From contig JAZDJP010000135.1 of NCBI GenBank assembly GCA_043803805.1, positions 1 through 31,269 of the forward strand: DNA of 31,269 nucleotides, given 5' to 3'. Made by a program: the position numbers and the translations under genes. The notes under the pieces were generated by a model, which did not search any database, had not been told where the DNA came from, and saw only the letters and a program-made list of their open reading frames with translations. Shown here in pieces: positions 6,839 through 15,100 of this stretch (the stretch's first letter is position 1; the number at the start of each line of letters is the position of its first letter). This DNA comes from JAZDJP01 sp043803805 (GTDB lineage Bacteria; Planctomycetota; JAZDJP01).

Positions 6839-8194
6839 ATGGCGGGAATGACGGGTCTCCAACTCGGCCAGATCGCCGTCCAGCGCGGGCTCCTGACGGA
6901 CGCGCAACTCCACCAGGCCCTTGCGGTGCACACGCGCCGCCGCGCGGCGGGGTCCCAGGTGCCTCTGGGCGAACTCCTCGTCGAACTCGGACTCATCACC
7001 CGGCCCCAGCTCCAGACGGTCCTGGCCGCCCAGGGCCCCCGCGACCCCCCCCGCCAGCCCATCGAGGGCTTCGAACTCCTCAAGAAACTCGGCGAGGGCG
7101 GGATGGGCGCGACCTACCTCGCCCGGCAGATCTCCCTGGACCGGCTCGTCGCCCTCAAGGTCCTGAAAAAATCCCTCGGGGGCGACCGCGTCTTCGTGGA
7201 CCGTTTCTACCAGGAGGCGCGCCTCTCCGGGAAACTGGATCACGTCAACATCGTCCGGGTCCTGAACGTGGGCCAGTCCGGGGGTTTTCACCATCTCGTC
7301 ATGGAGTACGTGGAGGGGCGGAACCTCGCCGACCGGATGGCCGCGGAAAAATTCCTGCCGGAGAAGGAAGCCCTCCACATCGCCGTCCAGGTGGCCCGCG
7401 CCCTCGACCACGCCCACCGCCACGCCATCGTCCACCGCGACGTGAAGCCCGCGAACGTCATGATGGACCTGAACGGGATCGCGAAGTTGTGCGACTTCGG
7501 CCTCGCGCGCCAGGAGGACAAGGCGATCCACCTCACGCTCACCGGGATGATGATCGGGACGCCGCATTACGTTTCCCCGGAGCAGGCCCGCGGCGAACGC
7601 GACATTGACACCCGGTCGGACATCTATTCGCTCGGGGCCACGCTGTATCACCTGGTGACGGGGCAGACGCCTTTCGACGGATCCAGCGCCGCCGCCGTCA
7701 TGACCAAACACATCACCGACCAGGTCCCCTGGCCCCGGGATGTCAATCCGGCCGTTTCGGAAAACTGCTGCCGCCTCATCACGCGGATGATGGCCAAAAA
7801 ACGAAAGCACCGCTACCCGTCCCCGGCCGCCCTCATCCCCGACATGGAGCGCGTGATGGACGGGAAACCGCCGGAAAAGGGGGTGCCGGAAGGCGGGAAG
7901 AGCACGGTGGGCCGCGCCGGCGCGGTGTCGCCGCGGGCGCTCCGGACGTCCCCGGCCCATCCGCCCCGGAAGGCGCCCGGGAATCTTCCGGAGCCGCCGG
8001 CCCGTCCTCGAGGGGAGAACGGCCCCCGGCCCCTGGCCCTCGTCGGTTTCGGGGCGGCCGCGCTCGCGGCGGTGGTGGTGATTCTTATTCTATTGTCGCT
8101 CGTCCGCCGCCACAGCGTCCCGGCCGGAACGCCGCCCCCGGCGGGGAATTCCACCCGGTCTCCCGTGATGAACCCACCCGTTCCGCCGCCATGA
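6839..8194 (+). CDS. membrane-anchored PknB-type Ser/Thr protein kinase with N-terminal MshEN-like region
   Basis: This 451-residue kinase is expected to phosphorylate Ser/Thr on cytoplasmic proteins. Kinase residues are complete: glycine loop L-G-E-G-G-M-G (84-90), ATP lysine in A-L-K (107), helix C glutamate (about 126), V-H-R-D-V-K-P-A-N (198-206), D-F-G (219-221) and G-T-P-H-Y-V-S-P-E-Q activation segment. A Pro/Arg-rich linker leads to one transmembrane helix (about 398-422) and a short Pro-rich tail, so the kinase faces the cytoplasm with almost no external sensor. Ahead of the kinase, residues 6-65 contain two copies of an 'LGQIAVQRGLLT..QL..AL' / 'LGELLVELGLIT..QL..VL' motif, resembling the half-repeats of GSPII_E_N/MshEN domains. 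That family includes cyclic di-GMP binders, but the key ligand residues cannot be judged by eye. Two nearby ATGs (6839, 6848) are possible starts. Confidence 0.9.
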   Translation: MAGMTGLQLGQIAVQRGLLTDAQLHQALAVHTRRRAAGSQVPLGELLVELGLITRPQLQTVLAAQGPRDPPRQPIEGFELLKKLGEGGMGATYLARQISLDRLVALKVLKKSLGGDRVFVDRFYQEARLSGKLDHVNIVRVLNVGQSGGFHHLVMEYVEGRNLADRMAAEKFLPEKEALHIAVQVARALDHAHRHAIVHRDVKPANVMMDLNGIAKLCDFGLARQEDKAIHLTLTGMMIGTPHYVSPEQARGERDIDTRSDIYSLGATLYHLVTGQTPFDGSSAAAVMTKHITDQVPWPRDVNPAVSENCCRLITRMMAKKRKHRYPSPAALIPDMERVMDGKPPEKGVPEGGKSTVGRAGAVSPRALRTSPAHPPRKAPGNLPEPPARPRGENGPRPLALVGFGAAALAAVVVILILLSLVRRHSVPAGTPPPAGNSTRSPVMNPPVPPP

Positions 8195-8367
8195 CCTGCG
8201 ATTCCGGCGCGGACCGGATGGTCCCGTTTCACCCGTCACGGGATACTATTACCCTCGTGAGACGGTGGCAATAAATCCATCATGCAACTCGTGAACTCAC
8301 GAACTCCTGAACTCATTAGCAAATAAGTAACTAGTCCCCCGCGAAAAGTTAAAATATCATTGCTTTT
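8195..8367. other. intergenic before parA, simple repeated phrases
   Basis: This stretch falls from high GC to AT-rich sequence and contains a degenerate short tandem phrase (GTGAACTC / ACGAACTC / CTGAACTC, about 8289-8314). No gene or terminator is convincing. Confidence 0.35.
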
Positions 8368-8396
8368 TTGACGAATTTCGGATATTTCATTGTAAA
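8368..8396 (+). promoter_or_regulatory. parAB promoter candidate
   Basis: TTGACG (8368-8373), a 17-bp spacer and TGTAAA (8391-8396) predict transcription starting near 8403, inside the parS-like site and only about 9 nt before the ATG. There is no Shine-Dalgarno, so the transcript would be nearly leaderless. ParB bound to the site would be expected to block this promoter. Confidence 0.45.
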
Positions 8397-8412
8397 CGTT
8401 CCACGTGAAACA
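8397..8412. promoter_or_regulatory. parS-like centromere site at the parA start codon
   Basis: CGTTCCACGTGAAACA differs from the widely conserved bacterial parS pattern TGTTNCACGTGNAACA only in its first base. Its last base is the A of the parA ATG. ParB proteins load onto DNA at such sites. The position suggests both a segregation role and autoregulation of the operon. Confidence 0.85.
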
Positions 8413-9149
8413 TGCCTATCATCAGCATCGCCAACCAGAAGGGTGGCGTTGGTAAGACGACAACGGCCATTTCATTGTCTTCCGCATTTTCTACCGCGGG
8501 GGAAAATATCCTTTTGATTGATTTGGACCCACAGGGAAATGCCTCAAGTGGTTTTGGAATAAATCCGGTCCGGGAAGGATCCGGAGCATTCCTTCTCTAC
8601 GGGAAATCGGAATACATTCAAACTCATTCCGATCGTCTGCATATTCTTCCATGCGATGGAATCGTCAGCCAACTCGAATCCTACCTGGCTAGTCGGCCAG
8701 CGAATCACGAATTGCTTGCAAAAGCACTTGCCCCTCTTAAATATACTTATGACCACATCCTCATAGATTGTCCTCCTTCCCTGGGTATTCTTCCGCGAAA
8801 TGCTCTCGCGGCAAGCCAGGAAATCATCATTCCCATCCAGGCGGAATACTTTGCCATGGAGGGGCTGGCGCAAATGCTCGGGCTTGTGGATGAAGTGATC
8901 AAACTGAATCCGACACTTCATGTCAAGGGCGTGCTTTTTACGATGGTGGATCCGGGACTTGAACACTCCCGGAATGTCATGGAAAACATACGAAATCATC
9001 TGAAGGGAAAAACATTTAACAACGTGATTTACAAGGACGTATCCTTCAGTGAATCAAATAGTTATGGAAAACCGATTTTCGACTATGCACCCCGATCGAT
9101 TGGCGCCGCATGCTATCGGGATTTCGCCCTGGAGGTGATGCATGGATAA
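8412..9149 (+). CDS. parA: ParA/Soj-type partition ATPase
   Basis: This 245-residue cytoplasmic ATPase would bind DNA non-specifically in its ATP form and, with ParB-parS, drive segregation of origin-proximal DNA. The deviant Walker A motif Q-K-G-G-V-G-K-T-T is at residues 9-17, with the signature lysine K10. Walker A' is L-I-D-L-D-P-Q-G-N-A-S (about 35-45) and Walker B is I-L-I-D-C-P-P-S-L (about 115-123). There is no N-terminal HTH, so it is the short chromosomal (type Ib/Soj-like) form. The start at the parS-adjacent ATG gives the standard M-P-I-I-S-I-A-N-Q-K-G-G N-terminus. It overlaps parB by 8 bp, implying translational coupling. Codon and base use are visibly less GC-rich than neighbours. 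Confidence 0.95.
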   Translation: MPIISIANQKGGVGKTTTAISLSSAFSTAGENILLIDLDPQGNASSGFGINPVREGSGAFLLYGKSEYIQTHSDRLHILPCDGIVSQLESYLASRPANHELLAKALAPLKYTYDHILIDCPPSLGILPRNALAASQEIIIPIQAEYFAMEGLAQMLGLVDEVIKLNPTLHVKGVLFTMVDPGLEHSRNVMENIRNHLKGKTFNNVIYKDVSFSESNSYGKPIFDYAPRSIGAACYRDFALEVMHG

Positions 9150-10062
9150 GAAACCCGTCAAGCTGGGACGAGGGATCGAGGACATCCTGTTTGGACGCAA
9201 GGATGTCATTGCCCCCGTTCCGATCCAGCCGGCACCCGCAACTGTCACGACACCGGCGGCATCGGATACCAGTGCGATATCAATGGGTCCCCAGTACATT
9301 CCCATTGATCAGATTCGACCGAATCCAAACCAGCCACGAAAGGCATTTACCGAGGAGGCCCTGAAGGATCTCGTTGCCTCCATCGAAATCCATGGTTTGA
9401 TTCAGCCGGTGGCGATTCGAAAGCGTGAGGGAGCCTATGAACTAATCGCCGGAGAACGACGTCTGCGCGCCATGCAATCCATCGGCAAGACCACCATCCC
9501 CGCCATAGTCATTGATGTGGATGACCAAAAGAGCCTCGAGCTATCACTGATTGAAAATATCCAGCGCGAAGATTTAAATCCGATCGAACGCGCCAGAGCC
9601 TATGAGCAACTTGTCACTCAATTCAAAATCACCCATGAGGAAGCGGCCAGGCGAATCGGGCAGAGCCGGACGTCATTGACCAATATGCTTCGAATTCTAG
9701 CCCTGCCGAACGATATCCAGGAAAAAGTTTCACGTGGAACAATCTCCTATGGTCATGCCAGGGCTCTTGTTGCAATAAATGATCCGAATCGTCAACAAGA
9801 AATCGCCAACCAGATTGAACGCGATGGATTATCCGTCCGCCAGGTCGAGAGGATCGCATCACGAAAGCCGCGGGCGAAAATACTTTCGAGGGCAGGCCGT
9901 AAAACTAATAACATCCGGTATTTGGAAGAGAACCTGATGAAATCACTGGGAACAAAGGTGACTATTGATGAAGGCAAAAATAAGGGGAAGATCATCATCG
10001 AGTTTTATAGTCCGGATGATTTTGACCGGATTTTGAAGCGGCTTGGAGTTTCTTCTGAATAG
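9142..10062 (+). CDS. parB: ParB/Spo0J-type centromere-binding CTPase
   Basis: This 306-residue partner of ParA has the typical chromosomal ParB layout. The N-terminal L-G-R-G-I-E-D-I-L is the ParA-stimulating tip. The CTPase/ParB_N domain (about 50-145) has R-P-N-P-N-Q-P-R, G-L-I-Q-P-V, G-E-R-R-L-R-A and the E-N-I-Q-R-E-D-L-N-P-I-E block. A helix-turn-helix parS-binding region follows (about 150-230, E-E-A-A-R-R-I-G-Q-S-R-T-S-L-T-N), then a C-terminal dimerisation segment. CTP-clamp motifs look intact. The start overlaps the parA stop. A parS-like site lies inside this gene at 9726-9741, an arrangement also known from Bacillus subtilis spo0J. Confidence 0.96.
   Translation: MDKKPVKLGRGIEDILFGRKDVIAPVPIQPAPATVTTPAASDTSAISMGPQYIPIDQIRPNPNQPRKAFTEEALKDLVASIEIHGLIQPVAIRKREGAYELIAGERRLRAMQSIGKTTIPAIVIDVDDQKSLELSLIENIQREDLNPIERARAYEQLVTQFKITHEEAARRIGQSRTSLTNMLRILALPNDIQEKVSRGTISYGHARALVAINDPNRQQEIANQIERDGLSVRQVERIASRKPRAKILSRAGRKTNNIRYLEENLMKSLGTKVTIDEGKNKGKIIIEFYSPDDFDRILKRLGVSSE
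9726..9741. promoter_or_regulatory. second parS-like site, inside parB
   Basis: AGTTTCACGTGGAACA matches TGTTNCACGTGNAACA at all positions but the first. It lies within the parB coding sequence, about 1.3 kb from the site at the parA start. Paired sites make chance occurrence unlikely and fit a chromosomal parABS locus. Confidence 0.8.
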
Positions 10063-10099
10063 CCTACTTATTAGCATTGTCTGAATATTTCGGCAATTC

Positions 10100-10127
10100 T
10101 TGACAAATCCGAATATTCGCGTATAAT
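10100..10127 (+). promoter_or_regulatory. strong sigma-70 type promoter before the riboswitch
   Basis: A consensus TTGACA (10100-10105), a 16-bp spacer and consensus TATAAT (10122-10127) place the start of transcription near 10134, just ahead of the riboswitch P1 stem. This is the best promoter match in the window, which is expected where control is exercised afterwards by the RNA. Confidence 0.85.
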
Positions 10128-10137
10128 GACCATAGAA

Positions 10138-10295
10138 GCTCCCGATAAGGGCAAACCCCGGGAAACCGGGGGACCCTCGTGCGCAGAAGTGCGCATGGGG
10201 CCACGTGGTGGGATGAGATGGATGCCCACACGTGGGCAAAGCCACGGGCCTGTGTCCGCGTAGGGCGGATATGGCGGCCGGGTTGCCGAAGGAGA
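10138..10295 (+). ncRNA. GEMM-I (cyclic di-GMP-I type) riboswitch with a two-hairpin insertion
   Basis: The conserved GEMM core is recognisable in order: GGGCAAACC, a short hairpin closed by a GAAA tetraloop (10150-10172), GCAAAGCCACGGGCC (10236-10250), and GCCGGGTTGCCGAAGG (10277-10292). A CTCC/GGAG pairing (10139-10142 with 10291-10294) forms the base of P1. Class I members bind cyclic di-GMP, and one subgroup binds cGAMP; which ligand applies cannot be read by eye. Between the GGA after the tetraloop hairpin and GCAAAG there are about 62 extra bases. They form two hairpins, 10174-10200 and 10201-10235; the latter pairs CCACGTG/TGGG with CCCA/CACGTGG. A terminator follows at 10341. Confidence 0.75.
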
Positions 10296-10340
10296 TGCCG
10301 TGCAGATCGAACTGGCTTCAACATTTCGTACGATTATCGG

Positions 10341-10371
10341 GCGTGCCTTCCCCGGCGCGCTTTTTCTTTTT
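10341..10371 (+). terminator. intrinsic terminator, probable riboswitch expression platform
   Basis: GCGTGCC (10341-10347), a six-base loop and GGCGCGC (10354-10360) form a stem with one G-U pair. It is followed directly by TTTTTCTTTTT (10361-10371). It stands between the riboswitch and the Shine-Dalgarno of the next gene, so it can switch read-through on or off. No unambiguous anti-terminator helix was found, so the direction of control is unknown. Confidence 0.7.
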
Positions 10372-10411
10372 CCCATCCCATCATCCCGGTGTTTCCGGGA
10401 AGGAGGTCGCC

Positions 10412-11710
10412 ATGGAAAATATGACCGGTAATCCTGTGAACGCTCTCGATCACGAACGCCGGCAATTAAACGACGCGTTCCTTCGACGCGGAGAAGCCGC
10501 GCCGACAGCGCCCGCGGCCCCGGAAACCCTCGACGCCGCCCGCGACCGCGTCACGGCCGTGTTCAAGGATCTCTTCGATTCGCTCGGATCCTGGCAGGGG
10601 GGAATGTCATCCCGGGTGCATGACGTCGCCGACGCCGCGGAACGGGCGGAGCATCGTCTGGACGAAAAGACCGCGGCGCTGGATGCCGGACTCCGGGAGG
10701 CCCGGACCAGCCTGGAACAGGAAATTCAACGGGCCACGGAACGCCTGTCGGGCGTCGAGATGACCCTTCAGGATCAAACGGAGACCCACACGGTCCGGCT
10801 CCGGGAACTCGAGGCGGCGGATCACGAGATGCGGGAGGCGGCGGACGAACGGCACCGGAAGACGGTCATGGATATCGAATCCCTGAAAACCCTTTTCCCG
10901 GCGACGGACCAGATCAAGGCGGGACTCCAGGATGTCCGCACGTTCGCCCTCGGACTCGAAACGGTCATCCGGGAAAACAAGGAGGCGTTCGGCCGGGAAA
11001 TCGCGGAAAAGATCGCGGCCCTCCGGAAGGAATTGGAACGTTTGGACACGCTCGAACAGGCCGAAATGACGCTGGGGACGCGCCTCGACGCGGCCGAAAC
11101 CCTCGGGGAGGACCTCGGCGCCCGCATCGGCGCGGCGGGGGAGTCCCTGAAACGCCTGGCGGAGGAAACGGAGTCCCGGATGACCACCCAGAAGGAGGAA
11201 TTGACGGCGGCCGCCGATGTCCGCCATCGGGAAACCGCCGCACTCATGGACACCCGTCACGACGAAGCCATGTCGGCGATCGCGGCGCTTCAACCCCTCG
11301 TGCCGGCGACGGAAACCCTGAAGGAAAATCTCGCGAAGGTGGAGCGTTTCACGGAAGAGTTCCAACACCGCATCCACGAACTCCAACAGGCCACCGCGGA
11401 ACTCCAGAGGGAGTTCACGGAGAAGAACCAGGAACTGAACCAGGAGATGGAAGGGCGGCACCTGGAGGTGTCCACAAAACTCGAAAGCCTCCCGGAGATG
11501 CAGGAGTTCATCCGCACGCTCCAGCGGGATTTCTTCAAACTTCAGAAAACAAACACCCACCTGCAGGAGGAGATGGCGGCCCGGGCGCGCAAGGCGGCGC
11601 TCGAGATGGAGACGCTGAAGTGCAATATGAAACGGCGTCTCGTGATCGCGTCCACCGTGGCCGGTCTTCTCGCGGCGGGGGCGGCGGCGGCGCTCAGGTT
11701 CCTGGTCTGA
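10412..11710 (+). CDS. tail-anchored long coiled-coil protein under riboswitch control
   Basis: I do not recognise a family for this 432-residue protein. The start is fixed by a perfect AAGGAGGT seven bases before the ATG at 10412; an in-frame upstream ATG lies within the riboswitch and is not used. Residues about 40-400 are rich in Glu, Arg, Leu and Ala with heptad-like spacing, predicting an extended coiled coil. Two segments repeat each other: H-R-K-T-V-M-D-I-E-S-L followed by F-P-A-T-D-Q-I-K, and H-D-E-A-M-S-A-I-A-A-L followed by V-P-A-T-E-T-L-K. After a basic stretch (N-M-K-R-R), the last about 20 residues form a hydrophobic helix ending L-R-F-L-V, so the protein is anchored by its C-terminus with the coil in the cytoplasm. 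Control by a cyclic-dinucleotide riboswitch and position behind parAB suggest a role in cell surface, polarity or motility; this is inference. Confidence 0.85.
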   Translation: MENMTGNPVNALDHERRQLNDAFLRRGEAAPTAPAAPETLDAARDRVTAVFKDLFDSLGSWQGGMSSRVHDVADAAERAEHRLDEKTAALDAGLREARTSLEQEIQRATERLSGVEMTLQDQTETHTVRLRELEAADHEMREAADERHRKTVMDIESLKTLFPATDQIKAGLQDVRTFALGLETVIRENKEAFGREIAEKIAALRKELERLDTLEQAEMTLGTRLDAAETLGEDLGARIGAAGESLKRLAEETESRMTTQKEELTAAADVRHRETAALMDTRHDEAMSAIAALQPLVPATETLKENLAKVERFTEEFQHRIHELQQATAELQREFTEKNQELNQEMEGRHLEVSTKLESLPEMQEFIRTLQRDFFKLQKTNTHLQEEMAARARKAALEMETLKCNMKRRLVIASTVAGLLAAGAAAALRFLV

Positions 11711-11928
11711 ATGGAATGCCGGAAGGGGGGATGGGGCGGGGGGCCGCGTCCGGACGAGCGGCCCCTCTTCAATATGTCACCCGTCTTGCATCTCGTCGCG
11801 CGGAAAACTGCCAGAAGGTGTTCTTTTCGAAATGGAGAAAGCGCTGGGCCGCGTTTTGACGCGTGGCCAGCCGGGGCGGCCGAGAAGAAGGAAGCGAGTG
11901 CACCCATGGAAAATGGTGAGTGTCCCCG
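11711..11928. other. intergenic debris, no gene recognised
   Basis: Between the coiled-coil gene and the DUF2148 fragment I see no coding frame with a binding site or a recognisable product. A GC-rich imperfect palindrome (GGGCGGGGGGCCGC...GCGGCCCCTC, about 11732-11767) lies just after the stop and may act as a transcription end. The right part adjoins the TGTCCCCGAATAC junction motif. Confidence 0.35.
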
Positions 11929-12036
11929 AATACCCAAACCGCACGCTTTGGGCGCCGTCCGCGCCGCAATGAGCATCCGTTCCGCCACTCCCCGCAACGC
12001 CGCGGAACGGAGGTCTTCTTCTTTTGTAAGCGACAT
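11929..12036 (-). pseudogene. 5' fragment of a DUF2148 (ferredoxin-like) gene
   Basis: A well-formed gene start (GGGAGGATTT then ATG) encodes M-S-L-T-K-E-E-D-L-R, then V-A-E-R-M-L-I-A-A-R-T-A-P-K-A. This is the characteristic N-terminus of DUF2148 proteins, cysteine-containing ferredoxin-like proteins normally about 180 residues long. After about 36 residues the similarity ends exactly where GTATTCGGGGACACTCAC begins (reverse of 11916-11934). The frame then continues in low-complexity, unrelated sequence. The gene is therefore decapitated, with only its promoter-proximal end left. The same junction motif ends the aminotransferase fragment at 16541. Confidence 0.65.
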
Positions 12037-12135
12037 AAATCCTCCCAGGTTTCATTTTTCAGACGATGTCCATCCTAACACCGGGACTTTCCGGAAGCAA
12101 GTGCCCTTCTCTCTGGAAACCTGTTCTGAATTTCG

Positions 12136-12141
12136 TAATAT
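12136..12141 (+). promoter_or_regulatory. -10 box close to the start of the DUF4450-like gene
   Basis: TAATAT lies nine bases before the ATG at 12151, with a poor -35 (CTGGAA, 17 bp upstream) and no Shine-Dalgarno. If used, the transcript would start within a few bases of the ATG. Confidence 0.35.
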
Positions 12142-12150
12142 CTATCCCTC

Positions 12151-15100
12151 ATGAATGCGTGCTTTGCCCCTCTTCTGGCCGTGGTTCTTCTTCTTCCCCG
12201 GCCCGCGAGCGGCGGGGAAACGACGCCCAACAGCCGGACGAATGGAAACCCCATGACAACACCCACCCCCCCCAACGGTCTCATCTACCATCCCGATGGC
12301 GACGCGATCGTCGCCCGCCAGGGCGAGGTCTGGAACAACCGCCCGCTGTACTGCGAGCGCCGCCTGACCGTCATTCTGGCTGGCGAACAACCGTCCCTGA
12401 ACGGACCGATGGGAATTCTCTACGTCGGCATCGGGCGCGGCGAAACCCGCATCCTGCTTCAGCAATTCGCCGAACGCGAGGCGCGCTACCGGCCGGGGCG
12501 GATGGAATGGAATATGTCCGACCCGCGCCTGCCGGGGATGAAGGTGCACCTCACCGGCACAACGCTCGCCGACGCCAATGGATTCACGGCGCGCCTGACC
12601 GTCGAGGGCGCGCAACCCGGAGACCGGGCGGCGTGGTGCGTGTTCCCGCAGGGAAAAGGGACGATCACTCCGGAGAAAAACTTTCGATTATCCGCTCCGG
12701 CCGACCGGTGGGAACAATGGGCGTTTGCCGACCGCGAGGACTTGCGAAAGGCCGCGCCGGACGCCACGGGGACCGGTCGGGTGGCGTGGATTCCGCTTTC
12801 GGACGCCCAACCGCAGTTCATCGCGGCGACCGGCGACGAATTGTCCGCCATCGCGGATCCCGCCAAGGCCTTCGCGGACGGCCTGGCGCACGCCGAGGCG
12901 GTGGGACGGCGCGCGGTCGTGGAGACGCCGGACTCCTATCTCAACGCCGCCGTGGCGGCGTCGTGCGCGGCGGTGCGGGGGTTGTTTGTGGAACCGTGTT
13001 TCGTGCACGGCGGCTCGGCGTGGCGAATGCAGGTTCCCGGCTGGCGGACGATGGGAGGAGCGACGAATTACGGCTGGCACGACCTGATGCAGCGATGCCT
13101 GGCGCACTGGAACAAACAGCAGGTCAAACACGACGACAAAAAAACACAGGCGGAATTTTCCGCGAACGGCTGTCAGCAGGCCGGCGCCTCGCGGTTCCTC
13201 GGAACGGGATTCCTGAACTACCCGATGGCGCCCCATTACGAATTTCAAACGCAGTTTTTCGACGAGGCGGTTCGGGAATGGCGCGCCACGGCGGACGCGG
13301 CGTATGAAAAACTCCTGCTTCCGATGCTCGAACTGCACCTGGAGCGCTGCCGGGAATGCTTCGATCCCGACGGCGACGGCCTGTATGAAAGCTACAACAA
13401 CACCTGGCCGAGCGACTCGGTCTGGTTCAACGGCGGCGCGACGCCGGAGCAATCGGCCTACATGTACGCGGGCCGCCGGGCCGCCGCCGACATGCGGCGC
13501 CGCGCCGGCGACAAGGAGGCCGCCGCCCGGCACGACGCGGAAGCGGAGAAAATCCGCGCCGCCATGAACCGCGTGCTGTGGCTGACCGACCGAGGGCATT
13601 TCGCATCGCACCTCGAGCAGAGCGGACTCAAACGGGTGCACACCGACGCCTGGATTTACGCCCAGCACGTCCCCATCGAAGCCGGCGTGACGACTCCCGA
13701 GCAGGCGTGGCGAGCGATGGACTACACGGAATGGGCCATGGAACGGTTCGCGCTTCCGTTCGGCGGCGAGATGCGGCAGACCTCGAACTTTGTGCCCGGC
13801 ATGTGGTCCGTCCGCGAGCTGTATCACGGCGACAACTTCGCAATGGCACTCGGTTATTTCCTCAGCGGGCAGGGCGACGACGGCTGGAAACTTCTGCGCG
13901 GAACGATGCTCCAGACGATGTACGGCGATCCGTCGCCCCGCGCCGGATTCAGCGGCGAAGATGGCCGGAGCGGACGCGTCAACCACCGCTCCCCCGGCGG
14001 CCTCAGCCACCCGAATTGCGGAATCGACTTCAACGACATCACGACCATGTTCGTCCGCGCCGTCGTCGAAGGGATGTTCGGCTATCGACCCGATTATCCC
14101 AACGGCGTCGTCCGCGTGGAGCCGGCCTTCCCGTCGGCGTGGGGCCACGCCTCGATCCGCACACCGGATTTTTCGCTGACCTTCCGTCAGAACAGCTACC
14201 GGCTCACGCTCACGAAACCGGCGGCAGTGAAATTCCGCCTGCCGGTGCGCGCGGCGAAGGTCAAGCGGGTGCTCGTCAACGGCCGCGCCGTCACCTTCCG
14301 GATCGAACCCTGGACGGGATACGGCGCGCTCTTCGTGGAAACGCCGGAATGCGCCGAGGCCGAGGTGGTTCTCGAAACCGAAGGCCGCGCCGACCCTCTC
14401 CCGGTCGAGGAGAAAACCGGAGCCGTGCCGGGATTGACACTCACCCGGCTGGAGGGTGACGTGCCGCGTTACCGCGTCACCAAAATCCGCGCCGGCGCAG
14501 CGCCGGAGGCCCCGCCGCTGGCCGTTCCGGCGGGCGCGACGTGGAAAACGCTCGACCTCTCCGGCCTCTTCAACGGCGACGTGCGGAAAATTTTCCAGCA
14601 GTCCTACCTCTCGCCGCGCCCGAACACCTGCTCGATGCGCATCGGCTACGACGGCTGGAGCGCCTGGACGTTCACGCACTGGGGCATCAAACCGCCGGCC
14701 GTCAAGCTCGGCAGGATCGGCGAGCCGATCGCAACGCCGCAGGGCGCGCCCTTCGCGAAGCTCGGTGACGAGAAGAATATCGCGTTCACCTCGCAGTGGG
14801 ACAACTGGCCGCGATCGGTCACGGCGCCGATCGGCGCGCGCGGCGACGCGGTGTGGCTCCTGGTGTGCGGTTCGACCAACCCGATGCAGGGGCGGATCGC
14901 CAACGCCAGGCTGCGGTTCCGGTACGCTGACGGCGCGGAGGAAACGCTCGACCTCATCCCGCCATTCAACTTCTGGTCGCTCTGCCCGTTCGGACGGGTG
15001 GACTACGATTACAAGCGCGACGTCTTCGCCCTGCCGAAAACACCTCCGCCGCACATGCAACTCGGCGAGAACTGCCGGGCGATGGTCTACCGCTGGAACC

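Noticed and set aside
6755..7960. Open frame opposite the Ser/Thr kinase gene
   Set aside because: No motif or start signal; it is the reverse-strand shadow of conserved kinase motifs.
8195..10140. Replication origin next to parAB
   Set aside because: No DnaA boxes (TTATCCACA type) or origin-associated genes were found around the locus.
10201..10235. CACGTG palindromes in the riboswitch insertion as a third parS site
   Set aside because: Only the CACGTG core matches; the flanks (CC...GG) do not fit TGTTNC...GNAACA, and the arms are explained by hairpin pairing.
10232..10411. Longer coiled-coil protein beginning at an in-frame ATG at 10232
   Set aside because: That ATG is inside the riboswitch and the added residues have no counterpart; the ATG at 10412 has a perfect ribosome binding site.
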